NCBI GenBank assembly: GCA_016714605.1
Contig: JADKDL010000008.1
Location: 62,001-126,000 of the forward strand
DNA: 64,000 nucleotides
Origin: Bacteroidales bacterium
GTDB lineage: Bacteria > Bacteroidota > Bacteroidia > Bacteroidales > UBA1715
Direction of reading: 5' to 3'
The notes below the pieces were generated by a model that saw only the letters and a program-made list of their open reading frames with translations, was not told the DNA's origin and ran no database searches. Shown piece after piece: positions 47,634 to 56,733 of the stretch. Every line of letters begins with the position of its first letter. Position 1 is the first letter of the stretch. A program made the position numbers and the translations under genes.

Positions 47634-50316
47634 ATGATGTTCAAGCCTAAATCGATATTGCTAATAGCTTTTTTACTAGTTACTTTGGTTGTTTTTTCCC
47701 AAAAATCACCTTTAGGCACTAAGGTACAATATCATTGTGAAAATGAAAGTATAAAAAATATACTTAAAGAATTAAGTTCTCAGACCGATTTAAGTTTTTC
47801 TTTCGATTCAAAACTTTTTGGAAATAAAAAAATAAGTATCAGTTGCGTTGATGTAACTGTCGATTCCTTGCTTACATTAATTTTTCATGATAAAAACATA
47901 CAATATGAAGATGTTGATGGTGTTATAGTCTTGAAACGTTCCAAGAAGTTGTCAGATAGAGGATTTGCGGATTCCAAAAATGATGATAGTACAACACTTC
48001 ATTCACAAAAGGCTAAGGAATATTTTACTGTTTCCGGATATTTAAGAGATAAACAAAACGGTGAGGTTCTCATTGGTTGTGTTGTTTCTATTGATAGTTT
48101 GCATATAAAAACTATATCAAATGAGTATGGTTTTTATTCTATTACAGCTCCAAAAGGAGTCTTTATTTTACGATGTTCGTATGACAAGTATGAACAAAAT
48201 TATACATACATCGATTTTTCAGCTAATCTTAGTCTAAATATCGACCTAAGCTCTATAGGTATGTTGCTCGACGAGGTGGTTGTAAATGCCCTTGACTATA
48301 AAAATGTTCATCAATACGGTACAGTGAGTTTAAATTTGTCAAGCAGCAATCTGCAAGCTATGCCAGCATATTTAGGTGAAGCCGATTTGTTAAAGCAATT
48401 GGAGAAAATTCCTGGTGTTAAATCATTTGGCGATGGGTCTACAGCATACTATGTAAGGGGTGGCGACAAAGCACAAAATCTAATTATACTTGATGATGCT
48501 CCTGTGTTTAATCCTACACATTTGTTTGGTTTCTATTCATCGTTTGTAGCCGATGCAGTTAAAGACGTGAAGATTTATAAAGGCAATGCTCCAGCAAATT
48601 ATGGTGGCAGATTATCATCGGTGGTTGATGTAAGAACGAAAGATGGAAATATGAAAAAGTTAGAAATAGCTGGTAGTATAGGTCCTTTTGTTTCAAAAAT
48701 CCAGATGGAAGCCCCCATTGTAAAAGATTATAGCTCTTTTCTTATTTCTTTCAGGAGGTCAAACCTTAATTGGATGTTTGCAGAAAGTGATCCGAAATTT
48801 AATTTTAATGATTTAAATATTAAATTAAATGCACAAGCCTCAAAACAACGTTTTTATGTTAATTTTTATAGGGGAAATGATAGTTTTAGTGGTTTGAATA
48901 CCGAGTTTGGTCATAAAGCTATTGGTTGGACAAACACCGTTGGCTCAGTGAGATGGAATTACTTGATTAGCAAAAAGATATTTTCAAATTTAACACTTTT
49001 CGGCTCTTTATATAATTATGATTTAATGCTAAAGAAAAATGAGTTTGATAAGTGGTCTTCCCAGATTAGTACTATTGGTTTTAAATATGATTTAAGCACC
49101 TATATAAACCCAAGAAATACTCTAAAATACGGATTTGATTATACTGAGTACTCGTTCAATCCAGGAAATATTGAATATACTGATTCTGCAGAAGTTTTTA
49201 GTGCACCAGTTGTGAGTCAAACAAAATTGCGGTCGGCAGCTTTTTTATACATCTTATGAACTTACGCTTAGTCAAGCATTTTTAATTTCTTGTGGCGTTA
49301 GAGTTCCTTATTATGCCAATGTTGGCGAATCTACTGTTTATAGTTTTGATTCTAAAGCAGCGGTTACAGATACTGTTTATTTTGCTGATGGTGTGGTGTA
49401 CAACAAACAATTTGATTTTGAGCCGAGAATCAGTTTAAGTCTAATAATTAATGAAAATAATTCAATTAAAGCGAATTATGCTAAACATACACAGGCACTT
49501 CATTTGGTTACAAATTCAGAAAGTCCCTTTACTTCATTAGATGTCTGGATGCCCATAAGTCCAAATATTAAGCATCAAGTAGCTCATCAATATTCATTAA
49601 GTCACTTTTATACCTTTAGAAAAGTTCCGGTAACATTTTCTACAGAAGTGTTTTACAAAACACTTTCAAATCAGATAGACTATGAGGAACATGCCAATAT
49701 GCTTTTAAACCCAAATATTGAAGGTGAATTAATATTCGGAAAAGGTTGGTCTTATGGCTTGGAACTTTTATTAAGAAAAAACAGTGGTAATTTTGAAGGT
49801 TGGATAGGTTATACCCTTGCCAAGGCTTATAGGCAATTTAAAGAGATAAATAAGGGAGAGCCTTTTAGTGCCTCTTTTGATAGATTGCACGATTTTGTAC
49901 TGTATGGAAGTTATAATTTGAGTAAGAGATGGAAAATTTCCGGCTCTTGGCTTTATGCTACAGGTGCTACATATACAGAACCTACAGGGTTCTTTAAATA
50001 TCAAAATTATACAATCCCAATATATTCAGAAAAAAATAATGAAAGATTACCAGATTATCATCGTTTAGATTTAATGTTGTCTTTTAGAATTAATAAAAGG
50101 AACGAAGCTATGTATAAACATCAAATAACGGTTTCTGTTTTTAATGTTTATGCTAGAGAAAATCCTTTTAATATTACATACAATAAAGTTAAAAAAACAA
50201 ATACAGATGAATATGAAGTACCTTCAGATGCTTTTTCTAAAAGGGATATTGTGCATACAGAATTGTATCTGCTTAAAGTTGTTCCTTCTTTAAGTTATAT
50301 TTTTAAAGTAAATTAA
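47634..50316 (+). CDS. STN-domain TonB-dependent receptor (frameshifted near 49243)
   Basis: After a signal peptide (start ATG 47634; the preceding TTG is unlikely) come an STN domain (about 25-95, QTDLSFSFDSKLFGNKKISI), a carboxypeptidase-regulatory-like beta-sandwich (FTVSGYLRDKQNGEVLIG), a plug (VKSFGDGSTAYYVRGGDKAQ, LIILDDAPVFNPTHLFGFYS) and a 22-strand-type barrel. The first frame ends after SAAFLYIL. Deleting one T from the T6 run at 49241-49246 gives SAAFYTSYELTLSQAF and continues to 50316, for about 893 residues. The STN domain contacts FecR and so links ligand binding to sigma activation. The ligand is unknown. Confidence 0.87.
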
Positions 50317-50493
50317 TTTTAAGAATATATTAATTTTAGAGGAGCCTATTAAGTTGATAATTGTATTCAAAAAAGCACTGATGGGTTTATTTAGGCAGTG
50401 TGAGTTAAGTAAAAATAAAGTCTCAGACGAGGCTGTTATTCAATAAGTTGGTCGATAGTATAAAATATTTTGTTAAATACCTGTTTTTATAAT

Positions 50494-51342
50494 ATGAAGC
50501 TCAAATTATTCTCGCTTATAATATTGGTTCTTTTTGTAATTGCTTCTTGCGAACAGGTAACTACAGTAGAAATAGATCCGGACAATACAAAAAAAATTGC
50601 TGTTGAGTGCTTACTTACAAGTGAGTATAAGTTTCAAACCGTGAAAATTACAAGGCCGTTTTATGAAATAGGTCAATTGCCCGAAGGAGTTCTTGATGCT
50701 CAGGTTATTATTAGCGATAGCAGAAAAAAATATATTTTCGCTCCAGATTCAGATTCTTCTGGCTTATATGTGTCTGAAATTCGCTTTGCTGCCATACTGA
50801 AAGAGGAATATAATCTGCAAATAATTTTAGGAAAAGACACTTTCGCTGCGCAGTCAAGTCTTATTGCGGTTACTCCAATTGGTCCGGTGCCACTGAAACC
50901 CAGTTGGCGCACCGATAGTTTATTTATGATAGATAATGCGTTTGTAAGCAGCGAAGAGGCTATGTGGGAAGTAGTTATTGATTGGTCTGGTTTAGATTTT
51001 GAAAACGATGGTCGAGATTCTGTAAAACTTTATTATTATACTTTTAATACGATAGATGTAAACCAAGTATTTGCTCCCAATAAAGAAATAATTGAATTTC
51101 CGATTGGTGCCAAATTACGGGTTAAAAAATATGCGCTAACCAGTGATCACGCCAAATATTATAGAGCAGTACTTTCTGAGGTGGAGTGGAGTGGTGGCTT
51201 TTTTGATGTATCGCCAGCCAACATACCAACAAACATAAGTAACGATGCGGTTGGTTACTTTGGAGCTTGTACCGTTACCGAAGACTCTATTTTGGTGCAA
51301 TATTCTAGTGATAAAGAATTAGTTAGAACTAAAATTAGGTAA
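50494..51342 (+). CDS. DUF4249 family lipoprotein
   Basis: The start was set at ATG 50494 (MKLKLFSLIILVLF), giving 282 residues with a clear lipobox, IASC, and Cys19 as the lipidation site. The following EQVTTVEIDPDNTKKIAVEC is typical of DUF4249 proteins, which are encoded beside TonB receptors of this STN/carboxypeptidase-regulatory type. It is probably a surface partner of the receptor just upstream. No enzymatic motif is visible. Confidence 0.8.
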   Translation: MKLKLFSLIILVLFVIASCEQVTTVEIDPDNTKKIAVECLLTSEYKFQTVKITRPFYEIGQLPEGVLDAQVIISDSRKKYIFAPDSDSSGLYVSEIRFAAILKEEYNLQIILGKDTFAAQSSLIAVTPIGPVPLKPSWRTDSLFMIDNAFVSSEEAMWEVVIDWSGLDFENDGRDSVKLYYYTFNTIDVNQVFAPNKEIIEFPIGAKLRVKKYALTSDHAKYYRAVLSEVEWSGGFFDVSPANIPTNISNDAVGYFGACTVTEDSILVQYSSDKELVRTKIR

Positions 51343-51393
51343 ATATTAGCTGCGTCAAAATCGCCATTTTGATTTTGAAAAATATCGTAAAAA

Positions 51394-51427
51394 AATAGCT
51401 AAAGCAAGTTGATTTGCTTTAGCTATT
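51394..51427 (-). terminator. Terminator of the downstream convergent PLP-enzyme gene
   Basis: AATAGCTAAAGCAA (51394-51407) pairs perfectly over 14 bp with 51414-51427 around GTTGAT. On the reverse strand it is followed by a T run, so it ends the gene at 51464-52690. Confidence 0.85.
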
Positions 51428-51463
51428 AGATATATTCTAGTAAATAAGATATTGTAAAATCTA

Positions 51464-52690
51464 TTACATGGCTTGTAAGATATCAGCTTTAATATCTTCA
51501 ATATCTTCAATCCCTACCGAGAAACGAATCATACAATCTGAAATATTCATGTTTTGTTTTTCTAGTTCGCTATACTCTGCATAAATTGTAGAGTGTGGGT
51601 GTATAATCAAAGATTTATTGTCGCAAAAATTTGTAGCTCTACGTATCATTTTTAATTTGTTCATGAATGAAAAACATTTTTCTTTGCTCTCTAGTTCAAA
51701 ATTCACCAAACATCCTGCTTTTCCTTTGTAATGAGTGTTGAGCAATGTAAAATATTTACTGCTTGGTAGCGCCGGATAGTTTACTTGTTTTACTTCTTGT
51801 CGTGTTTCTAAAAATCGTGAAATTGCTAATGCGTTTTCGCAAGATTTATCCATTCTTAAAGTAAGTGTTTCCAATCCAAGCAATTGCAAATAGGCATTAT
51901 GCGGAGACATTGAACCTCCTGTGTTTCTATAAGAATCTTTTCGTAGTTTTTTTATTAAAGCAAGTTTGCCGAAGTTTTTGAAGTATTCACTGGTTTTCTT
52001 ATTGGCTCCCCATTTGTCTGATTCGTAAGAAATTATAGCGCCTCCAAAAGATGTTGCACCTCCTGAAATAGATTTTGTTGTTGATAAAATTTCAACATCA
52101 ACACCGTGGTCTGCGCATGAAAATAAATATGGCGTCAATAATGTATTGTCAATCATTAGAATGATTTGATGTTTTTTTGCAATAGCAGCAATTTTATCAA
52201 TATCAAAAACAAAAAGCTGAGGATTAGCAATGTTTTCTAGAAAAATAATCTTTGTGTTTGGTTTAATTGCATTTGTAAGTTCCTCTTCGTTTGCCGGATT
52301 AACGAATGTTGTTTCTATGCCAATATCTCGAAGTGTATTGTTTAATAATGCATAACTATGTCCGAACAGATAAGTGCTTGCTACAATGTGATCTCCTGCA
52401 TTGCATAGGGCTAATATGGTACTTGTAATAGCAAACATACCCGAACTAACACAAACAGTGCCTACAGCATCTGCCATGAGGGTTAGTCTGTTTTCAAGTT
52501 CAAAAACTGTTGGATTTGCGGTTCTTGAGTAAGCAAAGGCATCTATTTCACCTTTAAAAGCTGATGAAATTTGTTCTGAACTATCAAAAGAGTATGCGTT
52601 CGTTTCATAAATAGGGGTTTTAAGCGAACGATAAATGTCTTTTTGATTGTCAATATTTCCATGTATTAACTTAGATGTAATGTTTTTCAT
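51464..52690 (-). CDS. PLP-dependent transsulfuration-family enzyme (gamma-lyase or acylhomoserine sulfhydrylase type)
   Basis: The 408-residue protein belongs to the Cys/Met metabolism PLP family. Motifs include TPIYETNAYSFDSSEQIS, AYSRTANPTVFELENRL, the PLP lysine in EILSTTKSISGGATSFGGA, and RFSVGIEDIEDIKADI. The closest functional type is methionine gamma-lyase or O-acetylhomoserine sulfhydrylase. The downstream motif IRRATNFCDNKSLIIHPHS differs from the cystathionine gamma-synthase pattern in its neighbour. A -7-like element lies upstream, so it may have its own promoter. Confidence 0.8.
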   Translation of the reverse strand: MKNITSKLIHGNIDNQKDIYRSLKTPIYETNAYSFDSSEQISSAFKGEIDAFAYSRTANPTVFELENRLTLMADAVGTVCVSSGMFAITSTILALCNAGDHIVASTYLFGHSYALLNNTLRDIGIETTFVNPANEEELTNAIKPNTKIIFLENIANPQLFVFDIDKIAAIAKKHQIILMIDNTLLTPYLFSCADHGVDVEILSTTKSISGGATSFGGAIISYESDKWGANKKTSEYFKNFGKLALIKKLRKDSYRNTGGSMSPHNAYLQLLGLETLTLRMDKSCENALAISRFLETRQEVKQVNYPALPSSKYFTLLNTHYKGKAGCLVNFELESKEKCFSFMNKLKMIRRATNFCDNKSLIIHPHSTIYAEYSELEKQNMNISDCMIRFSVGIEDIEDIKADILQAM

Positions 52691-52737
52691 GCGTTTGATG
52701 TAATATGAACGATTTATCTGTTAATAAATAATCGTTA

Positions 52738-52745
52738 CAAAGGTA
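52738..52745 (-). promoter_or_regulatory. -7 element upstream of the first PLP-enzyme gene
   Basis: The reverse strand reads TACCTTTG, an exact TAnnTTTG match, 47 bases upstream of the 52690 start and abutting the stop of the upstream gene. No good -33 partner was found. Confidence 0.38.
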
Positions 52746-53915
52746 CTAAATTAGTTTAAATACATTTTCAAAATCAGAAATCAAATCGTCTACATCTTCT
52801 AGCCCAACAGAAAATCGTATCATATTTTCTGTTATTCCTACAGCAACTTTTTGTTCTACAGGCACAGAGGCATGTGTCATTAGATAAGGCAATTGAATGA
52901 GTGATTCTACACCACCTAAACTTTCAGCTAAAGATACAAGTTCAAGATTTTCAGCTATCAATTTGGCTTCTTTTAGTCCACCTTTTACTTTAAATGTAAT
53001 GATTGCACCAAAACCGGTAGCTTGTTTTTTTGCCAATTCATGTTGTGGGTGGCTTGCTAAACCGGGATAATATACTTTTTCTATTTTTGGATTTTTTTCT
53101 AAATAATTTGCGATTTTTATTGCAGATTTATTGTGAACTTCCATTCTTACTGCTAAAGTTTTGAGCCCTCGAAGAGCTAAATATGAATCAAAAGGAGATG
53201 GAACAGCACCAATTGCATTTTGGAAAAAACTCACCTTTTTAAATAGAAGTTCATCGTTAAGCAACACCGCCCCACCTATTATATCACTATGTCCACCAAT
53301 ATATTTTGTAGTACTATGCACAACTATATCAATACCTAAATCTAGTGGTTTCATGAAATATGGAGTCATAAAAGTATTGTCAACAACCGTGAGTATAGAA
53401 TGACGTTTGGCAATACTGGCAATTTGCTCTAAATCACATAATTTTAATAGCGGATTGGTTGGTGATTCTAGCCAAATTATCTTTGTGTCTTTGGTTATTG
53501 CCTGTTCAATTAAAGCAGGGTTTGTTGCATCTGTATAGGTTACTTTTATTCCAAAATTTGGCATTACATCATTTAGAAGTCGCTTTGTGCCACCATATAA
53601 ATCATCAAAACCAATAATATGGTCGCCTGATTTGAGCAATGCGAACAGCAGTGTAGATATTGCTCCAATTCCAGATGCGAAACTCATACCGAATTGAGCA
53701 TTTTCAAGTGTGGCTAACTTCTCATCAAATGCTGTACGAGTAGGATTGCCACATCGTGCATACTGATAACCCTTTTCCGGATGTTCTACAACTTTTCGTG
53801 CATACGTAGAACTTAAGTGAATTGGAACTACAACATCACCGTAGCTATTTATAAAATCTACTTTTTCGCCCGAATGAACCGAATTTGTCGAAAATCCTTT
53901 TTTTTGTAATGTCAT
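52746..53915 (-). CDS. Cystathionine gamma-synthase/lyase-type PLP enzyme
   Basis: The start was set at ATG 53915 (MTLQKKGFSTNSVHSGE, 389 residues); the longer frame begins with a hydrophobic stretch unlike the family. It has VVPIHLSSTYARKVVEHPEK, the PLP lysine in VVHSTTKYIGGHSDIIGGAV, and SLAESLGGVESLIQLPYLMT, the signature shared by cystathionine gamma-synthase (MetB) and cystathionine gamma-lyase. Sequence alone does not separate the two activities. It lies next to a second family member, suggesting sulfur amino acid interconversion. Confidence 0.83.
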   Translation of the reverse strand: MTLQKKGFSTNSVHSGEKVDFINSYGDVVVPIHLSSTYARKVVEHPEKGYQYARCGNPTRTAFDEKLATLENAQFGMSFASGIGAISTLLFALLKSGDHIIGFDDLYGGTKRLLNDVMPNFGIKVTYTDATNPALIEQAITKDTKIIWLESPTNPLLKLCDLEQIASIAKRHSILTVVDNTFMTPYFMKPLDLGIDIVVHSTTKYIGGHSDIIGGAVLLNDELLFKKVSFFQNAIGAVPSPFDSYLALRGLKTLAVRMEVHNKSAIKIANYLEKNPKIEKVYYPGLASHPQHELAKKQATGFGAIITFKVKGGLKEAKLIAENLELVSLAESLGGVESLIQLPYLMTHASVPVEQKVAVGITENMIRFSVGLEDVDDLISDFENVFKLI

Positions 53916-54082
53916 TATGATAATAAGTTTAAATAAAATACTAAAATTGCATTGGTCTAATAATAGTTGAAAATATTTCAACCAAAAGCAATATTACTTC
54001 AAACAAATCATTTAATTTTACACTTTCTTAATGTATTTTAAAATTTTTTCATTCCTTTTTATTTTATTTAAGAAAATAGTAC

Positions 54083-54090
54083 TAATTTTG
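54083..54090 (+). promoter_or_regulatory. -7 element of the yceD-rpmF-plsX-fabH operon
   Basis: TAATTTTG matches TAnnTTTG and is followed by CACCGC, as at the tRNA-Asp promoter. The T-rich -33 region is not an exact TTTG. It lies 22 bases before the TTG start of yceD. Confidence 0.55.
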
Positions 54091-54111
54091 CACCGCTAAT
54101 TTTTTAACGAT

Positions 54112-54651
54112 TTGGCAACGAAAAACGATTATATTATTCCCAATGAAGGATTGAGTGATGGTTTGCATCATTTCAATTTTGCAATAGGAAGAGAGTTCAT
54201 TGAAGATAATTCATTAGAAGAATTGAAAGATATTAGTCTAGAGGTTTCCATGAATGTGAACAAAAAGGAGAAACTTTTTGTCGTAGATTTGGAAATAGAA
54301 GGAGTAATACATACAAAATGCGATCGCTGTCTTGAAAATCTTGAATTGCCTGTTTTTTATGAAAATACGTTTTATATCAAAGTAGGTGTTAATAGAGAGG
54401 CAGAATTGGATAATGAAGATGATATTCTTTTCTTCAAAGAAGGAGCACCTCATATAGATTTGACTCAGTACATTTATGAGTCGGTAATATTAGCGATACC
54501 TTTAAAAAAAGTTCATCCTGATGATAAGGATGGGAATATAACTTGTAATTCTGAGGTAATGAGAATATTACACAGGAATAACAAGAAAAATGAAAAAAAT
54601 AAACCAATAGACCCACGTTGGGATGTATTGAAAAATCTAGATTTAGAATAA
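54112..54651 (+). CDS. yceD: DUF177/YceD family protein
   Basis: The 179-residue protein has a TTG start, with no upstream in-frame ATG. It shows the YceD features: a CDRCLENLE CxxC pair in the middle (IHTKCDRCLENLELPVFYEN), an acidic stretch (ELDNEDDILFF), and IDLTQYIYESVILAIPLKKV. The ending DPRWDVLKNLDLE matches the common D-PRW-x-L-L pattern. In other bacteria it is linked to 23S rRNA and ribosome maturation and sits before rpmF, as it does here (20-base gap). Confidence 0.88.
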   Translation: MATKNDYIIPNEGLSDGLHHFNFAIGREFIEDNSLEELKDISLEVSMNVNKKEKLFVVDLEIEGVIHTKCDRCLENLELPVFYENTFYIKVGVNREAELDNEDDILFFKEGAPHIDLTQYIYESVILAIPLKKVHPDDKDGNITCNSEVMRILHRNNKKNEKNKPIDPRWDVLKNLDLE

Positions 54652-54671
54652 GTAATTAATTAAGTGATATT

Positions 54672-54863
54672 ATGGCACATCCAAAGAGAAAAATTTCCAG
54701 TCAAAGAAAACACAAAAGAAGAACTCATTACAAAGCAGAAAATGCTACTTTGTCAAAATGTTCTACAACAGGCGCAGTACACCGTATGCACAGAGCTTAT
54801 TGGGTAGAAGGTAGTTTATACTACAAAGGAAAACTGGTTATTGAAAAAGAACAAGCTGAGTAG
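54672..54863 (+). CDS. rpmF: 50S ribosomal protein L32
   Basis: The 63-residue protein begins MAHPKRKISSQRKHKRRTHY, the L32 signature. Zinc-type L32 carries two CxxC pairs, but this one has a single cysteine (Cys30, SKCSTTGAVH). It is therefore the zinc-independent form seen in a number of Bacteroidetes. Length and end (YYKGKLVIEKEQAE) fit. It lies within the yceD-plsX operon. Confidence 0.95.
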   Translation: MAHPKRKISSQRKHKRRTHYKAENATLSKCSTTGAVHRMHRAYWVEGSLYYKGKLVIEKEQAE

Positions 54864-54904
54864 ATAAAAACTCAAAACTCTAGACCTAAACTTTATACCG
54901 AATT

Positions 54905-55849
54905 ATGAAACTTGGGATTGATGCAATGGGGGGCGATTTTGCCCCTGGTGTAGCTGTTACCGGTTCTGCTCTAGCTTCGTTAGAATTGCCTTCCGAAGCA
55001 ATTATCTATTTGATAGGCGATGAACCGGTTTTAAAACAGTTACTTGCGAAACAAGAAAAGTATGATGCTAGTAAAATTGTCATTGTACATGCTCCGCAAG
55101 TGATAGAAATGGGAGATCATCCCGCTAAAGCTTTTCAACATAAACCAAACTCTAGCATAGCTGTAGGATTTGGTATGTTGCAGCAAGGAAAAATTGATGT
55201 TTTTGCAAGTGCAGGAAACACCGGTGCTATGATGGTAGGTACTATGTACACCGTTAAAGCAATTCCGGGAGTTATTAGACCCTGTATATCTGCACCTATA
55301 GCTAAAATAGACTCCCCTAATCCGGGTGTTTTACTTGATGTAGGGCTAAATGCAGATTGTAAACCCGATGTTTTGTATCAGTATGCTGTATTAGGTTCAA
55401 TTTTTTCTAATGCTCTTTATGGTATTGATAATCCGCGAGTTGCGTTACTCAATATTGGTGAAGAAGAAGAAAAAGGAAATTTATTGACAAAAGCTACTTT
55501 TGAGTTGATGAAAGGTACCAAAGAGTTCAATTTTATAGGTAATATAGAAAGCAATAAACTTTTTTGGGACAATGCAGATGTTATTGTTTGCGACGGTTTT
55601 ACCGGGAATATTATTCTAAAGCAATCAGAAACACTTCATACTATATCTAAAGATCTTGGTGTAGAACATGAATATTTTGAGCACTATAACTATGAAAATC
55701 ACGGAGGTACTGTGATTTTGGGTGTCAATAAGCCTGTTATAATTGCTCATGGCATGTCTAACCATACTGCTATTAAGAATATGATTTTGCAATCAATGAG
55801 GATTGTAAAATCTGAACTTACGGAAAAAATAAAACAAGCATTCCTATAA
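54905..55849 (+). CDS. plsX: Phosphate acyltransferase PlsX
   Basis: PlsX makes acyl phosphate from acyl-ACP for PlsY in phospholipid synthesis. The 314-residue protein shows LGIDAMGGDFAPGVAVTGSA, FASAGNTGAMM, ALLNIGEEEEKGN, and VVTVxDGFTGN-type ending motifs (VIVCDGFTGNIILK). Length is normal. It sits 41 bases after rpmF, and its last base overlaps the fabH ATG (ATGA), indicating translational coupling. Confidence 0.95.
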   Translation: MKLGIDAMGGDFAPGVAVTGSALASLELPSEAIIYLIGDEPVLKQLLAKQEKYDASKIVIVHAPQVIEMGDHPAKAFQHKPNSSIAVGFGMLQQGKIDVFASAGNTGAMMVGTMYTVKAIPGVIRPCISAPIAKIDSPNPGVLLDVGLNADCKPDVLYQYAVLGSIFSNALYGIDNPRVALLNIGEEEEKGNLLTKATFELMKGTKEFNFIGNIESNKLFWDNADVIVCDGFTGNIILKQSETLHTISKDLGVEHEYFEHYNYENHGGTVILGVNKPVIIAHGMSNHTAIKNMILQSMRIVKSELTEKIKQAFL

Positions 55850-56511
55850 TGACAAATATTAGAGCTGCAATTACTGCAGTACATGGTTGGTTACCTGATT
55901 ATGTTTTAAATAATGAGGAACTATCTAAAATGGTTGATACTACCGATGAGTGGATTTTGACTCGTACCGGTATCAGCGAACGTAGAGTAATGAAAGAACC
56001 TGGAAAGGCTACTTCTTATATGGCTTCAAATGCTGTAAAAGGTCTGATTGAAAAGAAAGGGTTGAATCCTGAAGAGATTGATCTTATAATTGTAGCTACG
56101 GTTACTCCTGATATGATTTTCCCCACAACAGCTGCATTAGTTGCTAAAGAAGTTGGTGCTAAGAATGCATTTGGCTTCGATTTAAATGCTGCATGTTCTG
56201 GATTTCTATTCGGTTTAGAAACAGCAAGTCAATTTATTGCTTCGGGTAAGTATAAAAAAATAATCTTAGTAGGTGCAGATATGATGTCTGCAATTACCGA
56301 TTATTCAAATAGAAAAACTTGTATTCTCTTTGGCGATGGAGCAGGAGCAGTGCTTCTTGAGCCTTGTACCGATGGTAATGGAGTTATTGATTCTGATTTA
56401 CATATTGATGCAGTTGGAGCACCTTTCCTTTACCTTAAAGCTGGTGGATCTTTGCATCCTGCAACTGAAGAAACTTTGAAAAATGGTGATCATTATGTTT
56501 TTCTAATTTAA
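55849..56511 (+). CDS. fabH: Truncated 3-oxoacyl-ACP synthase III (FabH N-terminal two-thirds)
   Basis: FabH starts fatty acid synthesis by condensing acetyl-CoA with malonyl-ACP. This gene has the normal N-terminus (TDEWILTRTGISERRV) and the catalytic cysteine at residue 116 in NAACSGFLFG, and it follows plsX in the usual operon order. It ends at residue 220 after NGDHYVFLI, about 110 residues short of the normal length. The catalytic His and Asn near the C-terminus are therefore absent. The downstream 200 bases hold no continuation in any frame; a strong terminator comes only 11 bases after the stop. It is probably non-functional, or the site of a deletion or misassembly. A second intact fabH elsewhere would explain survival. 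Confidence 0.88.
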   Translation: MTNIRAAITAVHGWLPDYVLNNEELSKMVDTTDEWILTRTGISERRVMKEPGKATSYMASNAVKGLIEKKGLNPEEIDLIIVATVTPDMIFPTTAALVAKEVGAKNAFGFDLNAACSGFLFGLETASQFIASGKYKKIILVGADMMSAITDYSNRKTCILFGDGAGAVLLEPCTDGNGVIDSDLHIDAVGAPFLYLKAGGSLHPATEETLKNGDHYVFLI

Positions 56512-56522
56512 AATATTGTTTT

Positions 56523-56556
56523 AAAGCGCTTAATAAAAATGTTAAGCGCTTTTTTT
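56523..56556 (+). terminator. Terminator after truncated fabH
   Basis: AAAGCGCTTAA (56523-56533) pairs perfectly with TTAAGCGCTTT (56542-56552) around an 8-base loop, followed by a T run to 56556. Confidence 0.85.
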
Positions 56557-56733
56557 ATGCATTATAATTTTTCAATATATATTTTTCTATGATTTCGTAT
56601 TCATATTTTTAATTTAATCAATACTGTGATTTTAAAATAATTCTATTGAAAAATTTCTTACTGTTGTATTTTTTAAATAATATTGTTACAAATGCTAAAG
56701 ACAAAATCAGAAACAAACAAAACAAAAATTGTA

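Noticed and set aside
56512..56733. A hidden third part of fabH after the stop
   Set aside because: None of the three forward frames shows FabH-like residues (no catalytic His or Asn motif), and a perfect terminator intervenes.
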